NCBI GenBank assembly: GCA_934095845.1
Contig: CAKOKS010000001.1
Coordinates: 124,001 to 188,000, forward strand
Length of the DNA stretch: 64,000 nucleotides
Direction: 5' to 3'
Source of the DNA: an uncultured Bacilli bacterium
GTDB taxonomy: Bacteria; Bacillota_I; Bacilli_A; RF39; UBA660
Made by a program: the position numbers and the translations under genes. A model generated the notes under the pieces. That model made no database searches and was not told the origin of the DNA. It saw nothing but the letters and a program-made list of their open reading frames with translations. Below are positions 61,773 to 64,000 of the stretch, piece by piece; position 1 is the first letter of the stretch; every line of letters starts with the position of its first letter.

Positions 61773-62051
61773 GTGTGTAAAAATGAAAAGGAGAAGCTTA
61801 TCAATAAAGAAAATAGTTTAAACTATGGATCTTTGTCAACAACAGCAAGTGATTTAACTGGAAAAGAATGGATTTATAGTACAAGTTATTGGACGATGAC
61901 TAGTTATACTTCTTCAAACTATAGTGTTTGGTATATGAGATCCATAGGTGAACTTAATTATGATTATCAAGCTACAGATAGCAGATATAATAACAACAAA
62001 TACTATGGAGTTAGACCAGTTCTTGTTATAGATAAAGATTTAATCAAATAA
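61773..62051 (+). pseudogene. C-terminal remnant of a surface lectin-fold (FGE/DUF6273-like) protein
   Basis: The readable frame codes SYWTMTSYTSSNYSVWYM and NNKYYGVRPVLVIDKD, the usual end of C-type-lectin/FGE-like surface domains in gut Firmicutes. There is no in-frame ATG with a ribosome site: the GGAGAAG at 61790 is followed by no start codon in this frame, and the upstream domains are absent. Interpreted as a decayed fragment or a silent donor cassette. Could instead be a short gene from GTG 61773. Confidence 0.55.
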
Positions 62052-62053
62052 AA

Positions 62054-62081
62054 AACTACGAAGAAATATCTTCGTGTTTTA
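62054..62081. terminator. Bidirectional terminator before clpP
   Basis: ACGAAGA / TCTTCGT (62058-62064, 62069-62075), AATA loop; A run to the left, T run to the right. Confidence 0.85.
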
Positions 62082-62648
62082 TTTTAATATTTTATCTACA
62101 ATACCATAATCTAGGGCTTCTTCTGCATCCATATAATGATCTCTTTTAGTATCATTATTTATTTTTTTTATTGATTTATTCGTGTTTTTTGCAAGTAACT
62201 TATTTAGTTTTTCTCTTAAATGTAAAATTCTATCTGCTTGTATTTGAATTTCTGTTGCTTGACCTTGAGCTCCACCTAAAACTTCATGAATCATTACTTC
62301 AGCATTTTCTAAAATACATCTTTTTCCTTTTTTGCCACTTGAAAGTAGAAAAGCTCCCATAGATGCACTCATACCAACACCGATAGTTGATACATCACTT
62401 TTAATAATATTCATTGTATCATATATTGCCAAACCTGCTGTAACAGAACCTCCAGGAGAATTTATATACAGATAAATATCATCATGATTTAATGAATCTA
62501 AATATAAAAGTTCTGAAATAACTAAAGATGATACTTCATCATTTATTTCACCACTTAAAAATATAATTCTATCTTTTAATAATCTAGAATAAATATCATA
62601 GATTTGATGTCCTTCATAATTTTTTTCTACTATTGTTGGAATTATCAA
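62079..62648 (-). CDS. clpP: ATP-dependent Clp protease proteolytic subunit
   Basis: 189 aa. Catalytic Ser in [11 protein letters not shown], His in [16 protein letters not shown] (usually MIHQP) and Asp in [24 protein letters not shown] is canonical. N-terminus is [18 protein letters not shown] tetradecameric serine peptidase that needs an AAA+ partner; the only Clp ATPase-like gene in the window is the D2-degenerate one at 15145, so its partner lies elsewhere. TTG start following AGGTGA on the minus strand. Some changes near the active site suggest a paralogue; not certain. Confidence 0.93.
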   Translation of the reverse strand: MIIPTIVEKNYEGHQIYDIYSRLLKDRIIFLSGEINDEVSSLVISELLYLDSLNHDDIYLYINSPGGSVTAGLAIYDTMNIIKSDVSTIGVGMSASMGAFLLSSGKKGKRCILENAEVMIHEVLGGAQGQATEIQIQADRILHLREKLNKLLAKNTNKSIKKINNDTKRDHYMDAEEALDYGIVDKILK

Positions 62649-62774
62649 TTATTATCACCTAATAATATTATAAATAAAAAGTGTAAAAATATTCTTAAAT
62701 AAAATGACAAATAAACACGAATTTTATAATAAAGTATTGTATTTCATGATATAATTTAAAATAGGTGAAATACT

Positions 62775-64000
62775 ATGAATAATAAAGAATATGTTGCTGG
62801 GTTAAAATTTTTATTATATGTAGCTGTAAAAGAGCTTTATAATGGTGATGTCTTATTTCATCATTCATTAGATAAAGGAATATATACAACTATTAAAAGT
62901 GATACTACTATTGGTGAAGAAGAAGTTAACAAAATAAAAGAATATATGAAGTCACTTGTTGAAAAAGATATTCCAATAGAAAAGAAAATGGTTACTAAAA
63001 AAGATGCATATAATTATTTTAAAAATAAAAATATTGAAGAAAAAATGTATAATGTTTTAAATATTAGTAATTTAACTATATCTTTATTTAAACTTAAAAA
63101 TTATTATAATTATTTTTATACACATGATATGGTTAAAAGTACTAAAGAACTAAGTTTATTTGATTTACACTTTATAAGTAATAATGAACTTATTTTAATA
63201 TATCCAACTAATAATGAAATTATATATTCTTTTAGACATAAAGTATATCAAGCATTTTCTGAATATGATGAATGGTTAAAAAGATTAAATGTTAATTACG
63301 TCATGGATATTAACAAACTAATTGCTGAAGGAAAGATAAAAGATTTTATTCGTAAAAATGATATAATGGTTGATAATAAACTTGAACATATTGCTGAAGA
63401 AATAGCTATAAATAATAAAAAAATAGTTTTAATAGCTGGTCCTTCTAGCAGTGGTAAAACAACAACAAGTAAAAAATTAAGTTTATTTTTATCTAGTTTA
63501 GGAGCAAATGCAATACCTCTTTCTTTAGATGATTTCTTCTTGAATAGAGATGAAACTCCTTTAGATGAATTTGGTAATAAAGATTATGAATCAATTAATT
63601 CTTTAGATTTAAAATTATTTAATAAGGTATTAGATGATTTATTAAATGGAAAATCTACTCATTTACCAACTTATAATTTTATAACTGGAGAAAAAGAAAT
63701 AAGTGATAAAGAAACTATTTTAAGTGAAAAAGATTGTTTAGTTATTGAAGGTTTACATGGACTAAATCCTGCTTTAATAAGTGATGAATATAAAAGTATG
63801 ATTTATAAAATATATATTAGTCCATTAACACCTTTAAATGTTGATAGACATAATTATGTTTCTACAACTGAAAATAGACTTTTAAGAAGAATTATAAGAG
63901 ATTTTAGAACTCGTGGAAAAAGTGGAGAGGATTCACTTGCTTCTTGGAATAGTGTTAGAAGAGGAGAAGAAAAATATATTTTCCCTTATACAGATGATGC
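62775..64000 (+). CDS. Nucleoside kinase, uridine kinase-like with TGS/ThrRS-like N-terminus (partial)
   Basis: About 408 codons visible, runs off the right edge. N-terminal part (about 1-215) lines up with ThrRS-like TGS/SAD-related segments seen in these proteins (GDVLFHHSLDKGIY, IIYSFRHKVYQAFSEYDEW); a P-loop kinase follows with GPSSSGKTTTSKKL, LDDFFLNRD, VIEGLHGLNP and RRIIRDFRTRG. Phosphorylates uridine-type nucleosides or a related substrate. ATG 62775 follows AGGTGA, with a TATAAT at about 62751. Confidence 0.9.
   Translation, partial: MNNKEYVAGLKFLLYVAVKELYNGDVLFHHSLDKGIYTTIKSDTTIGEEEVNKIKEYMKSLVEKDIPIEKKMVTKKDAYNYFKNKNIEEKMYNVLNISNLTISLFKLKNYYNYFYTHDMVKSTKELSLFDLHFISNNELILIYPTNNEIIYSFRHKVYQAFSEYDEWLKRLNVNYVMDINKLIAEGKIKDFIRKNDIMVDNKLEHIAEEIAINNKKIVLIAGPSSSGKTTTSKKLSLFLSSLGANAIPLSLDDFFLNRDETPLDEFGNKDYESINSLDLKLFNKVLDDLLNGKSTHLPTYNFITGEKEISDKETILSEKDCLVIEGLHGLNPALISDEYKSMIYKIYISPLTPLNVDRHNYVSTTENRLLRRIIRDFRTRGKSGEDSLASWNSVRRGEEKYIFPYTDD

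Noticed and set aside
1..64000. Mollicutes genetic code (TGA as Trp)
   Set aside because: Trp is encoded by TGG in RecA, PrkC and others, and TGA acts as stop in gerA and rsgA.
1..64000. CRISPR arrays, tRNA or rRNA genes, insertion sequences
   Set aside because: No regularly spaced short repeats, cloverleaf-like sequences, rRNA blocks or transposase genes were recognised; the only tandem repeats are the small RNA units.

Overview
The window is about 64 kb of very AT-rich chromosome. It reads as a low-GC Bacillota of class Bacilli, probably a host-associated, spore-forming relative of the Erysipelotrichia/Mollicutes branch. Reasons: the RNase P RNA (47521-47866) has the bacillary (type B) consensus blocks; gene orders rlmN-prpC-prkC-rsgA-rpe, gpsB-rnpB and rodZ-pgsA-recA-rny are those of Firmicutes; TGG is the Trp codon and TGA is used as a stop, so the code is the standard one rather than the Mollicutes one. 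Sporulation is indicated by a spo0A orthologue, a gerA/gerC pair and two YjcZ-like small proteins behind a sigma-K-like promoter. The lineage below class is inference.

Layout. 1-1849 (minus): germination receptor genes. 1943-9693: UbiB-like kinase, AI-2E-type permease, then the rlmN/prpC/prkC/rsgA/rpe operon. 9727-13007: small membrane and lipoproteins and a lone phage-type antirepressor. 13032-16962: S41 protease, spo0A and a ClpC-like protein with a decayed second ATPase. 17007-22463: cysS, a YugP-type protease, unknown proteins, a PrsA foldase and YjcZ-like genes. 22654-30445: a Wzx/Wzy-type surface polysaccharide cluster. 30518-31881: RelE-like/XRE-ImmA toxin-antitoxin pair. 32513-33013: three tandem copies of an apparently undescribed small RNA. 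33265-42698: cell-envelope genes (LCP, PopT, UppP), an orphan sufB, ssb and metabolic enzymes. 42801-43655: a surface protein with a GC-rich, adenine-poor Cys-rich tail. 43876-51775: amidase, a 31-aa peptide gene, AAA ATPase, gpsB, rnpB, rodZ-like, pgsA, recA, rny. 51806-56174 (minus): dGTPase, an ABC importer and DedA. 56289-61271: coiled-coil protein, then a dockerin-bearing glucosaminidase next to a membrane-anchored cohesin. 61350-61703: a type I toxin-antitoxin-like locus. 61773-64000: lectin-fold remnant, clpP, nucleoside kinase (partial).

The most unusual features cluster around Spo0A. The DNA-binding domain is conserved, but the receiver has Asn (N54) where the phosphorylated Asp should be. 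Three arrays of Spo0A boxes with an exact 10-bp period are visible: four boxes ahead of spo0A itself, and boxes abutting the -35 of two promoters that each drive a tiny peptide gene (31 aa at 45642; 27 aa hydrophobic at 61499). The second of these is faced by a convergent antisense RNA gene with its own promoter and terminator. Other strong leads are the tandem small RNAs, whose stems change between copies while the structure is kept; the two-gene cohesin/dockerin system for a wall hydrolase; and the compositionally foreign tail of the 42801 surface protein.

All functional calls come from reading motifs and context by eye; no database search was possible.
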